This document shows positions 29,748 through 38,128 of a DNA stretch of 54,498 bases, in pieces. Location of the stretch: assembly GCA_010092845.1 (NCBI GenBank), contig JAADYW010000125.1, positions 1-54,498 on the forward strand, written 5' to 3'. A program made the translations under genes and the position numbers. The notes under the pieces are model-generated. The model had not been told where the DNA came from. It ran no database searches and was given only the letters and a program-made list of their open reading frames with translations. The DNA comes from Chloroflexota bacterium. Lineage in GTDB: Bacteria > Chloroflexota > Anaerolineae > Aggregatilineales > J027. Each line of letters begins with the position of its first letter. Position 1 is the first letter of the stretch.

Positions 29748-30587
29748 ATGTCAATAGACAACTCTGAAGCAACGATCCTTGTGGTTGATGACGAAGGTGC
29801 AATCCGCTATTCGGTGACAAAGACACTGGAACGTGTTGGCTACCACGTTGTTACAGCCTCAAGTGGTGAAGAAGCCCTGGATGTCATGGCGAACCAGGAA
29901 TTTGACGTGGTACTGACGGACATTCGAATGCCGGGTATCAGTGGTGTCGACTTGCTGGCGCGCATCAAGGAACAGTCTGCTGATGCCGTCGTCATCCTCA
30001 TGACGGGGTATGCGAGCCTGGGCACGGCCGTCGAGAGCCTAAGGCTCGGTGCCCATGATTATCTGATTAAGCCCAGCACCAGTGAAGACATCCGTGACAG
30101 CGTCAAGCGTGGCGTTGAACGGGCGCGTAATCTCCACCGCCGGCGTCAGCTCCTGTCCTCGATTCGCACTAATGCCAGTGAACTGAGCGGCACGACCATG
30201 TCCCCACCCCCGGCTCCGTCTGCCCGGCCGGTTAAGGAATATCCACCCACGCCGATCAGCACGACGACGACAACGATGAATATCGGACCGTTGACCATCT
30301 ACCCGGGCCGGTATCAGATCGAGGTTGAGGGTAAGATGATTGACCTAACGCCCACCGAGTTCGATCTGCTCCTGTATCTGGCCGCTCATCGTGGTCGTGT
30401 GGTGCCTTGCTCTGAGCTAGTCCGCGAAGTGCGTGGCTATATGGCCGAAGAGCGCGAAGCACGTGAAGTCATTCGGCCCCACGTGAGCAACTTGCGCCGC
30501 AAGCTCAAAAACGTCGGACAGGACCCCAATATCCTGGTAAACGTACGGGGTATTGGCTATCGCCTGAATGAGGTTGAGGTAGACTGA
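29748..30587 (+). CDS. Response regulator: receiver domain plus OmpR/PhoB-type winged helix
   Basis: TILVVDDEGAIRYSVTKTLERVGYHVVTASSGEEAL...VVLTDIRMPGISG...MTGYASLGTAVESLRLGAHDYLIKP; wHTH IDLTPTEFDLLLYLAAHRGRVVPCSELVREVRG...IRPHVSNLRRKL...VNVRGIGYRL. Confidence 0.92.
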   Translation: MSIDNSEATILVVDDEGAIRYSVTKTLERVGYHVVTASSGEEALDVMANQEFDVVLTDIRMPGISGVDLLARIKEQSADAVVILMTGYASLGTAVESLRLGAHDYLIKPSTSEDIRDSVKRGVERARNLHRRRQLLSSIRTNASELSGTTMSPPPAPSARPVKEYPPTPISTTTTTMNIGPLTIYPGRYQIEVEGKMIDLTPTEFDLLLYLAAHRGRVVPCSELVREVRGYMAEEREAREVIRPHVSNLRRKLKNVGQDPNILVNVRGIGYRLNEVEVD

Positions 30588-30771
30588 TCGAAACCCGTGT
30601 CATTCTGCCCGAATAGCCCCCAGAGGCGTGACACTATGTTGCGCCTTTTTGTTTGCTCAAGCAGACCAAGGCTTGCACCTTGACCCAGCCAGGGCGGGCC
30701 CGATACAATTATGCACATTGATATTGAAAATATCGTGCAAATCGACACCGGGTTATCGGAATAGGCTAGCG

Positions 30772-32220
30772 ATGAAGTATCACATCCAGACACTTGGCTG
30801 CCAGATGAATGTCGCCGACTCACAGCGGTTAGCATCCGCGCTGGAGGGTATGGGATACCAGGCCGCGCATCCCGACGAAGCGGATACCGCTGAGGTACAG
30901 ATCATCAACACTTGCGTTGTGCGCCAACAAGCTGAAGATAAGGCCTGGGGCCGCTTACAGCTCCTTAAGAAGCAGAAGGAGCGCAATCCCAACCTGGTGA
31001 TCGGCTTGATGGGCTGTCTGGTCGGCGTCAAGGACCCGCTGCGCCTGCGCAAAAAGGCGCCCTATGTCGATGTCTTTATCCCGCCCAGTGAGGTCGAGCC
31101 ATTGACCGCCTTTCTACAAGACCGTACAACGCAGGCCGATGCTGTTACCGAAGAAGTCGCCAAACGGGCACGGCTTAACCAGTATATGGACGAGATGATA
31201 CCCCAACCCGAGCGCGACCTTGTGTTGCCCGTGCACGAACGCGGCGATCTCATCTCGGCACATGTGCCGGTGGTCTATGGCTGCTCCCATGCCTGCACAT
31301 TCTGTATCATCCCCTTCCGACGAGGAGTCGAACGCTCACGCCCGGTGGGCGAGATCGTGAGCGATGTGCGGGCTCTGGCGCGCCAGGGTGTTAAGGAGAT
31401 CACACTGCTCGGCCAGATCGTCGATCGCTATGGCAAGGATATTTCGGACGGCCCCAACCTGGCCGAACTCCTGCGTGTCGTCCATCGCGTGGCCGAAGAA
31501 GAAGACGTCTATCGTATTCGCTTCCTCACCAGCCATCCCAACTATATGACCCAGAAATTACTGGAAACAGTCGCGGAACTGCCAAGAATCATGCCTCATA
31601 TTGAGGTTCCGATCCAGGCAGGCGATGACACTGTGCTTGCCAACATGAAACGCGGCTACACCCGCCAACAATACCGTGATCTCGTCGCGCAGATCCGCGC
31701 AACAATCCCGGGCGTTGCAATCCACACTGATATCATTGTCGGTTTCCCTGGTGAAACTGAAGCCCAATTCATGGAGACCTACCACGTGCTGGAAACACTC
31801 AAGCTGGATAAGGCCCATCTTGCGATGTATAGCCCGCGCCCGGGGACGGTCTCAGCCCGGCGCATGGAAGACGATGTCCCCAAGCGCGAGAAGAAGCGCC
31901 GTCACCAGATGCTGGAACGAGTTCAGGGACAGGTCCAGGCGGAGATCAATGCGCAATATCTTGGCCAGACCGTCCAGGTGCTTGTCGAGGATACACACAA
32001 GGGGAAATGGCGCGGTCGTACGCCACAGAACAAGCTGGTCTTCTTTGAGGATGAAAGCCGGAATTGGAAGGGCCAGTTGGTCGATGTGGAAGTCACCTGG
32101 ACCGGGCCGTATAGCATGCAGGCCCGCCTCCCCAACACCGAAGACTCCCGTGCAGCACATAGCCTCGACACAATCCCCTTGGTCACCATGCAACCCGTGG
32201 ACGCAGAGCGCAGAGATTAA
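30772..32220 (+). CDS. miaB: tRNA-2-methylthio-N6-dimethylallyladenosine synthase
   Basis: MKYHIQTLGCQMNVADSQRLASAL...INTCVVRQQAEDKAWGRL...VPVVYGCSHACTFCIIPFRRGVERSRP (radical SAM CxxxCxxC), C-terminal TRAM. ATG 30772, not 30628. Confidence 0.93.
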   Translation: MKYHIQTLGCQMNVADSQRLASALEGMGYQAAHPDEADTAEVQIINTCVVRQQAEDKAWGRLQLLKKQKERNPNLVIGLMGCLVGVKDPLRLRKKAPYVDVFIPPSEVEPLTAFLQDRTTQADAVTEEVAKRARLNQYMDEMIPQPERDLVLPVHERGDLISAHVPVVYGCSHACTFCIIPFRRGVERSRPVGEIVSDVRALARQGVKEITLLGQIVDRYGKDISDGPNLAELLRVVHRVAEEEDVYRIRFLTSHPNYMTQKLLETVAELPRIMPHIEVPIQAGDDTVLANMKRGYTRQQYRDLVAQIRATIPGVAIHTDIIVGFPGETEAQFMETYHVLETLKLDKAHLAMYSPRPGTVSARRMEDDVPKREKKRRHQMLERVQGQVQAEINAQYLGQTVQVLVEDTHKGKWRGRTPQNKLVFFEDESRNWKGQLVDVEVTWTGPYSMQARLPNTEDSRAAHSLDTIPLVTMQPVDAERRD

Positions 32221-32432
32221 GGGCATTCGTGGCCCAGCGCCAAGCCGGCATTTGTCGCCGTCGATCTGAAGCCGCGGAGTAGTTGCTATCGTCATGCGCT
32301 TACCCACCTCGCAGACATCGAGCCTGTTCAGATTTTGCAGGATCGCAAGCCTGCGCTATTCTCTAGGTTCAATCTTGGACATACGACACGGAATCGCCTA
32401 TTTACAATCAATCCAATGAAAGTTAAGCAGCG

Positions 32433-34148
32433 ATGCCAAATCCAGATACGCAGAAAACCCCTGAAACAGCGGATACGCGCCCCTCAAACTTCATCCGGGA
32501 CATCATCGCGGGGCATATGGACGCTCAGCGTTTTGGCGGTAAGGTTCACACGCGGTTCCCACCTGAACCCAACGGCTACCTGCACATCGGGCACGCCAAG
32601 TCCATCGCCGTGAATTTTGAGACTGCGGCGGACTATGGCGGCAAGTGCAATCTGCGCTTTGATGATACAAATCCCATCAAAGAGGAACAAGAGTATATTG
32701 ACGCCATCATCCAGGATATACGCTGGCTTGGCTACGACTGGGAAGACCGGCTGTTCTACGCCTCGGACTACTTCGACCAGTTGTACGAATGGGCTGTCCA
32801 GCTTGTCAAACAGGGCAAAGCCTATGTCGATCACTTAAGTCCCGAGGAAATCCGCGAGTATCGCGGCACCCTTACCGAGCCAGGCAAAGACAGCCCCTAC
32901 CGTAACCGCTCGGTCGAGGAGAATCTTGACTTGCTAGAGCGGATGCGCAAAGGTGAATTCAAAGAAGGCGAATGCGTACTCCGCGCCAAGATCGACATGG
33001 AGTCGCCCAATATCAACCTGCGCGATCCCGTCATGTACCGGATCTTACACGCCGCTCATCATCGCACCGGCGACAAGTGGTGTATTTATCCAACCTACGA
33101 CTGGGCCCACGGCCAATCCGACTCGATTGAGGGCATCACGCACTCGATCTGCACGCTGGAGTTTGAGGATCATCGCCCACTTTATGACTGGTATCTGAAC
33201 CAGCTTGGTGTCCATCACCCCCAGCAGATCGAGTTCGCTCGCCTCAACTTGTCCTATACGGTGCTCAGCAAGCGCAAGCTGATCCGACTGGTGCAAGAGG
33301 GGCGCGTGGCCGGCTGGGACGACCCACGCATGCCGACGATTTCGGGGATGCGCCGGCGCGGCTACCCCCCGGCGGCGATCCGTACTTTCGCCAATCATGT
33401 CGGGGTGACCAAGACCAATACCGTTATCGAGTTGCAGCTTCTGGAATACTTCATCCGTCAACACCTCAATCTGCACGCCCTGCGCAAGATGGCCGTCCTG
33501 AAACCGCTGCGGGTTGTCATCGAAAACTATCCTGAAGACCAGGTCGAGGAGATGGATGCGATCAATAACCCCGAAGATGAAGCCGCAGGGACACGCAAGG
33601 TGCCGTTTTCGCGCGTTCTGTATATCGAACAGGACGACTTCATGGAAGACCCTCCCAAGAAGTTCTACCGATTGGCGCCGGGCCGCGAAGTCCGGTTGCG
33701 GAACGCCTATTTCGTTACCTGTACGGATGTCATCAAAGACGAAGATGGTAACGTCGTTGAACTACGGTGCACCTACGATCCCGCCACCCGGGGCGGTGAC
33801 TCACCGGATGGCCGCAAGGTCAAAGCCACCCTCCATTGGGTATCGGCAGCACATGCGTTGGAAGCCGAGGTTCGGCTGTATGACACTCTTTTCACGAAGG
33901 AGAATCCTAACGAAACAGGTGAAGGCGAAGACTTCACGGACTTCATCAACCCGGAGTCGTTAGTAGTCCTTGAGAAATGCTACATCGAGCCCAGCCTAGC
34001 CGGGGCCGAACCGGGTAGCCGTTTCCAATTCGAACGCCAGGGATATTTCTGTGTAGATCCCGATTCGAGAGACGAGAAGCTGGTCTTCAACCGTACGGTC
34101 CCCTTGAAGGACACCTGGGCCAAGCTGAAGAAAAAGCAGAATAAGTAA
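32433..34148 (+). CDS. glnS: Glutaminyl-tRNA synthetase
   Basis: [22 protein letters not shown]...[28 protein letters not shown]...TVLSKRKL; C-terminal beta-barrel domain. Confidence 0.96.
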   Translation: MPNPDTQKTPETADTRPSNFIRDIIAGHMDAQRFGGKVHTRFPPEPNGYLHIGHAKSIAVNFETAADYGGKCNLRFDDTNPIKEEQEYIDAIIQDIRWLGYDWEDRLFYASDYFDQLYEWAVQLVKQGKAYVDHLSPEEIREYRGTLTEPGKDSPYRNRSVEENLDLLERMRKGEFKEGECVLRAKIDMESPNINLRDPVMYRILHAAHHRTGDKWCIYPTYDWAHGQSDSIEGITHSICTLEFEDHRPLYDWYLNQLGVHHPQQIEFARLNLSYTVLSKRKLIRLVQEGRVAGWDDPRMPTISGMRRRGYPPAAIRTFANHVGVTKTNTVIELQLLEYFIRQHLNLHALRKMAVLKPLRVVIENYPEDQVEEMDAINNPEDEAAGTRKVPFSRVLYIEQDDFMEDPPKKFYRLAPGREVRLRNAYFVTCTDVIKDEDGNVVELRCTYDPATRGGDSPDGRKVKATLHWVSAAHALEAEVRLYDTLFTKENPNETGEGEDFTDFINPESLVVLEKCYIEPSLAGAEPGSRFQFERQGYFCVDPDSRDEKLVFNRTVPLKDTWAKLKKKQNK

Positions 34149-34168
34149 CCGGAGCCGGGGTCATGCGG

Positions 34169-34202
34169 CCGGGACGAGCCATTCCAATCGGGCTCATCCC
34201 GG
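34169..34202. terminator. Hairpin between convergent glnS and gltX, possible bidirectional terminator
   Basis: CCGGGACGAGCC...GGCTCATCCCGG, 12-bp stem with one C/A mismatch. T-tracts are poor. Confidence 0.4.
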
Positions 34203-34210
34203 ACCTTAGT

Positions 34211-35716
34211 CTATTCATCCTCCACAAGGCGCTCCAGCGCCGCAATCGCAAGCTGAATGCGGCGCAATGTCTCCTCCCGGCCCAGCACTTCCATTGACTG
34301 GAACAAGGGGGGGGCTACCTGTTGTGCCGTGGTCGCGACCCGCAGCGGGTTGAACAACTGGCCAGCCTTTACGCCGTGCTCCTTTGCCAGTGCACGCAAA
34401 GCCGCTTCCTGGGTCTCCCAACCAAAATTATCGAGATCGCGCAGCGTTGCGTAAGCCGCACGCAGGAGCTCCAGCGACTGAGCCGCGTCAAGCTTCTTGG
34501 GGATAAGGTCCTCCGGCGGGGCCGGCGCGAACTCCTCAATCCACAGGAATCGGGTCCATTCCGCAGCTTCCTGAAGCGTCTTCAAGCGCTCTTGAATATG
34601 GGGAACGATGCCCGCTAACTTCTCGCGGTCCACCTGATAACCAACCCGCTCCAGGAATGGCAGGAGCAGATCGGCCAGTTCGTCCGTGCTTTTCTGGCGG
34701 ATATACACCCCGTTGATCCAGTCCAGCTTGGAGACCGGAAAGGCCCCGCTCGAGGGACTTATGCGCGAGATCGTGAACTCATTCAGTGTCTCCTGAACGT
34801 CAAAGACCTCGCGATCATCACCAAAACTCCAGCCAATATTGGTCAAGAAGTTGACCATCGCGTCCGGCAGGTAACCGGCCTCGCGATAATCATGGACCAA
34901 CACTGGAATCACGGTGCCATCCTCGCGCACAGGCGGGTTACGCTTGGACATCTTGCCTTTGCCATTGGGATTCAAGATCACGGGCATGTGAACCCATTCC
35001 GGCGGTTCCCAGCCAAAAGCCTGGTAGAGTTGCTGGTGCAACCCGGCCGAGGGAATCCATTCCTCAGTGCGCGTCACATGGCTGATCTCCATAAAGTGAT
35101 CGTCAACCGCCATCGCCAGATGGTAAGTGGGAAAACCGTCGGACTTGAGCAGCACCGCATCGTTTTGCTCGGCATTGTTGAACACGATCTTGCCGCGGAC
35201 GCGATCGTAGACCTCAGTCTTGCCTTCCAGCGGCATCGCAAAGCGGATCACATAACTCCCGCGTTCTTCTTGAAGTTTGGCCCGTTCTTCATCCGAGAGA
35301 TAGCGATGCATGCGCTCGTAGCCAGCAACCTTGCCAGTCGTCTTCTGAGCGATCTCCCGCGCGCGGGCGAGCTCCTCTTGGGTAGCATAACAGCGATAGG
35401 CTTTGCCCTGTTCAACCAGCCAGTTCGCCCATTTCTGGTACAGATCAAGGCGCTGACTCTGGATGTACGGTCCATAGTCACCACCAATCTCTGGGCCTTC
35501 ATCCCAATCCAGCCCTAGCCAGCGCAGATCCTCCATCAGCTTGTGGGTCGCGTCCTCGTTATAGCGCTTCTGATCGGTATCCTCGATCCGCAGGATGAAT
35601 GTTCCATCGTGGCTGCGTGCAAGGAGCCACGTCAACAGGGCGGTACGGGCCCCGCCAATATGGAGGTAGCCAGTTGGGCTAGGGGCAAACCGCACACGTA
35701 CAGGTCTATCACTCAA
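34211..35716 (-). CDS. gltX: Glutamyl-tRNA synthetase (canonical)
   Basis: VRVRFAPSPTGYLHIGGARTALLTWL (HIGH) and NPNGKGKMSKRN (KMSKS); anticodon-binding C-terminus. TTG start overlaps the upstream TGA. Confidence 0.95.
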   Translation of the reverse strand: MSDRPVRVRFAPSPTGYLHIGGARTALLTWLLARSHDGTFILRIEDTDQKRYNEDATHKLMEDLRWLGLDWDEGPEIGGDYGPYIQSQRLDLYQKWANWLVEQGKAYRCYATQEELARAREIAQKTTGKVAGYERMHRYLSDEERAKLQEERGSYVIRFAMPLEGKTEVYDRVRGKIVFNNAEQNDAVLLKSDGFPTYHLAMAVDDHFMEISHVTRTEEWIPSAGLHQQLYQAFGWEPPEWVHMPVILNPNGKGKMSKRNPPVREDGTVIPVLVHDYREAGYLPDAMVNFLTNIGWSFGDDREVFDVQETLNEFTISRISPSSGAFPVSKLDWINGVYIRQKSTDELADLLLPFLERVGYQVDREKLAGIVPHIQERLKTLQEAAEWTRFLWIEEFAPAPPEDLIPKKLDAAQSLELLRAAYATLRDLDNFGWETQEAALRALAKEHGVKAGQLFNPLRVATTAQQVAPPLFQSMEVLGREETLRRIQLAIAALERLVEDE

Positions 35717-37101
35717 TGTAGACTCCCTCTATTGATAAATTCTTGTAAAACCTCGAGCGAAGCTGCCAGACGCTGGCGAGTCTCAGCACGCCCCAGCACC
35801 TGCATTGCAGCAAAGAGCGGCGGTGCCACGGGTTGTGCTGTAATCGCGACCCGGATGGGATCGAGTAGCTGAGCGGTCCGAAGCCCCTCTTGCTGGATTA
35901 TGTTGCGCAGAGCGTGCTCCAGCGTATCAGCAGCAAAGGGCTGTATATCCTCAAGGAGATCATAGACCGCCGTCAGCAATGCCAGTGTTCTTGGGCCGTC
36001 CAGTCCTTTGGGGATCATAGCATCTGCTGGCCCCGGTTTGAAGTCCGGGTCCCAGAGAAACCCCGTAAACTTCACGCCATCGTGCAACGTGCGAATACGC
36101 GTCTGAATAGCCGGCACAATGCCCACCAGCTTGTTAGTGTCCACTTGATAGCCGTGTGCCTCAATGAACGGACTCAACAAAGCCGCCAACTCCTCTACCT
36201 CCAGCCGGCGAATATGCATGCCACTGAGCCAACTCAGTTTGTGGACGGGATAGGCGGCGCCGCCCTGTTTGATGTCCCCCACCCTGAAACGCGGAGCCGC
36301 TTCAGCCAGGGTAAACACCTCTTGCTGATGACCATACCCCCAGCCAACCAAGAGAAGCAAATTCGCAACCCCCTGGGGCATGAAGCCAGCTTTGCGCAAC
36401 GCCGGCACCACGACATCCACCGGTCGGTCTTGATACATAAACTGGGCGCGGTGCTGGCTTAGCCGTCCGCTGCCCCCTGGATTCAGCACAGCCGGCAAGT
36501 GCACAAACTGGGGCCTTTCCCAGCCAAAAGCGTCCATAATCTGACAATAGATCGGTGCCAGGGGCAGCCACTCTTCAGCCTGAAAAACGTGAGTCACCGC
36601 CATCAGGTGATCGTCCACAACCCGCGCCAGATGATGCGTTGGCAAGCCCTCCGCTGAAATCAGAACCGGATCGGACAGACTCTCAGCCCCAAAGCTGACC
36701 CAGCCGCGCAATTCATCCTGCAAACGGGTAACTGTATCCCGATTCAGCCGAAAGCGGATCGTCGGCTCTTTTTCGTTGACATAGGCCCGCCCCTGAGCTA
36801 CCAGCCACTCCGCCCAATGGTGGTAGATCTCCATTCGCTCATGTTGGCGATAGGGGCCGTATTCCCCACCGACTTCGGGGCCTTCATCCCAGTTCAACCC
36901 AAGCCAGCGCAAGTCCTGAACAACATCGGCTGCAGCGCCAGTCGCCTCATCAGCCGTATCGGTATCTTCAAGCCGCAGGATAAAGGCACCGTCGTGGTGA
37001 CGCGCATACAACCAGGCAAAGAGGGCAGTCCGAGCCGATACAAGATGTAAGGGATCATGAGGCCGCGGCGCAAACCGCACACGTACAGGCGTTGCGTTCA
37101 A
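35713..37101 (-). CDS. GluRS paralogue with degenerate catalytic motifs (predicted aminoacylation-defective)
   Basis: VRVRFAPRPHDPLHLVSARTALFAWL (HIGH replaced by HLVS) and NPGGSGRLSQHR (KMSKR replaced by RLSQH); collinear with gltX through the anticodon-binding region. TTG at 37101 preceded by GGAGAAG is preferred over TTG 37137. Confidence 0.88.
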   Translation of the reverse strand: MNATPVRVRFAPRPHDPLHLVSARTALFAWLYARHHDGAFILRLEDTDTADEATGAAADVVQDLRWLGLNWDEGPEVGGEYGPYRQHERMEIYHHWAEWLVAQGRAYVNEKEPTIRFRLNRDTVTRLQDELRGWVSFGAESLSDPVLISAEGLPTHHLARVVDDHLMAVTHVFQAEEWLPLAPIYCQIMDAFGWERPQFVHLPAVLNPGGSGRLSQHRAQFMYQDRPVDVVVPALRKAGFMPQGVANLLLLVGWGYGHQQEVFTLAEAAPRFRVGDIKQGGAAYPVHKLSWLSGMHIRRLEVEELAALLSPFIEAHGYQVDTNKLVGIVPAIQTRIRTLHDGVKFTGFLWDPDFKPGPADAMIPKGLDGPRTLALLTAVYDLLEDIQPFAADTLEHALRNIIQQEGLRTAQLLDPIRVAITAQPVAPPLFAAMQVLGRAETRQRLAASLEVLQEFINRGSLH

Positions 37102-37555
37102 TGACTTCTCCAAAGTGGAATATGGCTTTTCTGGCAATCACCGGCGCCGGGATTATAGCAGAAGCAACCCAACCTTTTGAGGGGAAGCTAGCCGCGGAAA
37201 CAGCATCGCTTCAGGTAGTATCTAGCTGCTTAGGGTGCCACACCAATCGCACCGTCTTCCAAAATTTGTACAAATCACACAATATACCGCCGCGCTGGTT
37301 TCAGCGTAGTATACAGAAGTAATCGCACCAGTACGTCCTAACATACGCCTAAGTCGTGATACTGGCCAATCGGTGATTCGCTTGATATCCGCTAACACCA
37401 TCCTGGCATCACGGCTACGTTTTTCTGCGTTTTCCCTACGCTCTTGCAGATTATTCCCCATTTGTTTTAACACTATAACCATTTCTAAAGCATTTGATAT
37501 GGACCCACCCGCCGCGCGACAGTGTCTCTATCAATGATGCAACTGGGGGAAAGCG

Positions 37556-38128
37556 ATGAACAGGGAACACTCAATACCAATTGATCCAGATCGACAACTG
37601 GTGCAGGCAATGTCCCAGGGTGATGCTCGTGCCCTGGATGAGCTATATGCCCGCCACGGACCGGGCGTGTTGAGCTTTCTGGTTTCTCGGTTAAGCGACC
37701 GCCAACTGGCGGAAGAGGTATTACAAGACGTTATGTTAGCAGCATGGAAAAACGCAGATGGATTTCGCGGCGAAAGCAGCGTGCGGACGTGGCTTCTAGT
37801 CATCGCACGCAATCGGGCCATCAACGCCCGGCGGCGCTATGCGCCAACGCTGGTTTCTGTGGACACCGTCTTCAACCTGCAGAGTACGGATACTGGCCCC
37901 TTTGAAGCTGTGGCCCGCGAGTTCGATAAGGCGGCTGTGCGCGACGCTATCGGCTATCTTGAGCCAGACCAGCGGGAGATACTGACGCTGTTCTTCTATC
38001 ACCAGCTATCGGGTCCGGAGATCGCTGAGGTACTAGAGATCAATCCTGGAACGGTGAAGAGTCGTCTCCACCGGGCCAAAGAGGCGCTTCGGCGGACGAT
38101 GATGCTACGGGAGGGGACCGATGCATGA
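37556..38128 (+). CDS. ECF-family RNA polymerase sigma factor
   Basis: DPDRQLVQAMSQGDARALDELYARHGPGVLSFLVSRLSDRQLAEEVLQDVMLAAWKNADGFRGESSVRTWLLVIARNRAIN...EPDQREILTLFFYHQLSGPEIAEVLEINPGTVKSRLHRAKEALR. Confidence 0.93.
   Translation: MNREHSIPIDPDRQLVQAMSQGDARALDELYARHGPGVLSFLVSRLSDRQLAEEVLQDVMLAAWKNADGFRGESSVRTWLLVIARNRAINARRRYAPTLVSVDTVFNLQSTDTGPFEAVAREFDKAAVRDAIGYLEPDQREILTLFFYHQLSGPEIAEVLEINPGTVKSRLHRAKEALRRTMMLREGTDA

Noticed and set aside
37222-37482. Minus-strand 86-aa ORF (MVIVLKQMGNNLQERRENAEKRSRDARMV...)
   Set aside because: Sits in the promoter gap between the GluRS paralogue and the ECF sigma gene; no clear RBS or recognisable family. Could be real but unsupported.
37138-37500. 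Possible T-box leader upstream of the degenerate GluRS gene (minus strand GTGTGGCACCC)
   Set aside because: Does not match the AGGGTGGNACCGCG T-box core and no terminator/antiterminator pair is evident. A TGC-TATAAT extended -10 at about 37152-37157 instead suggests a promoter with a short leader.
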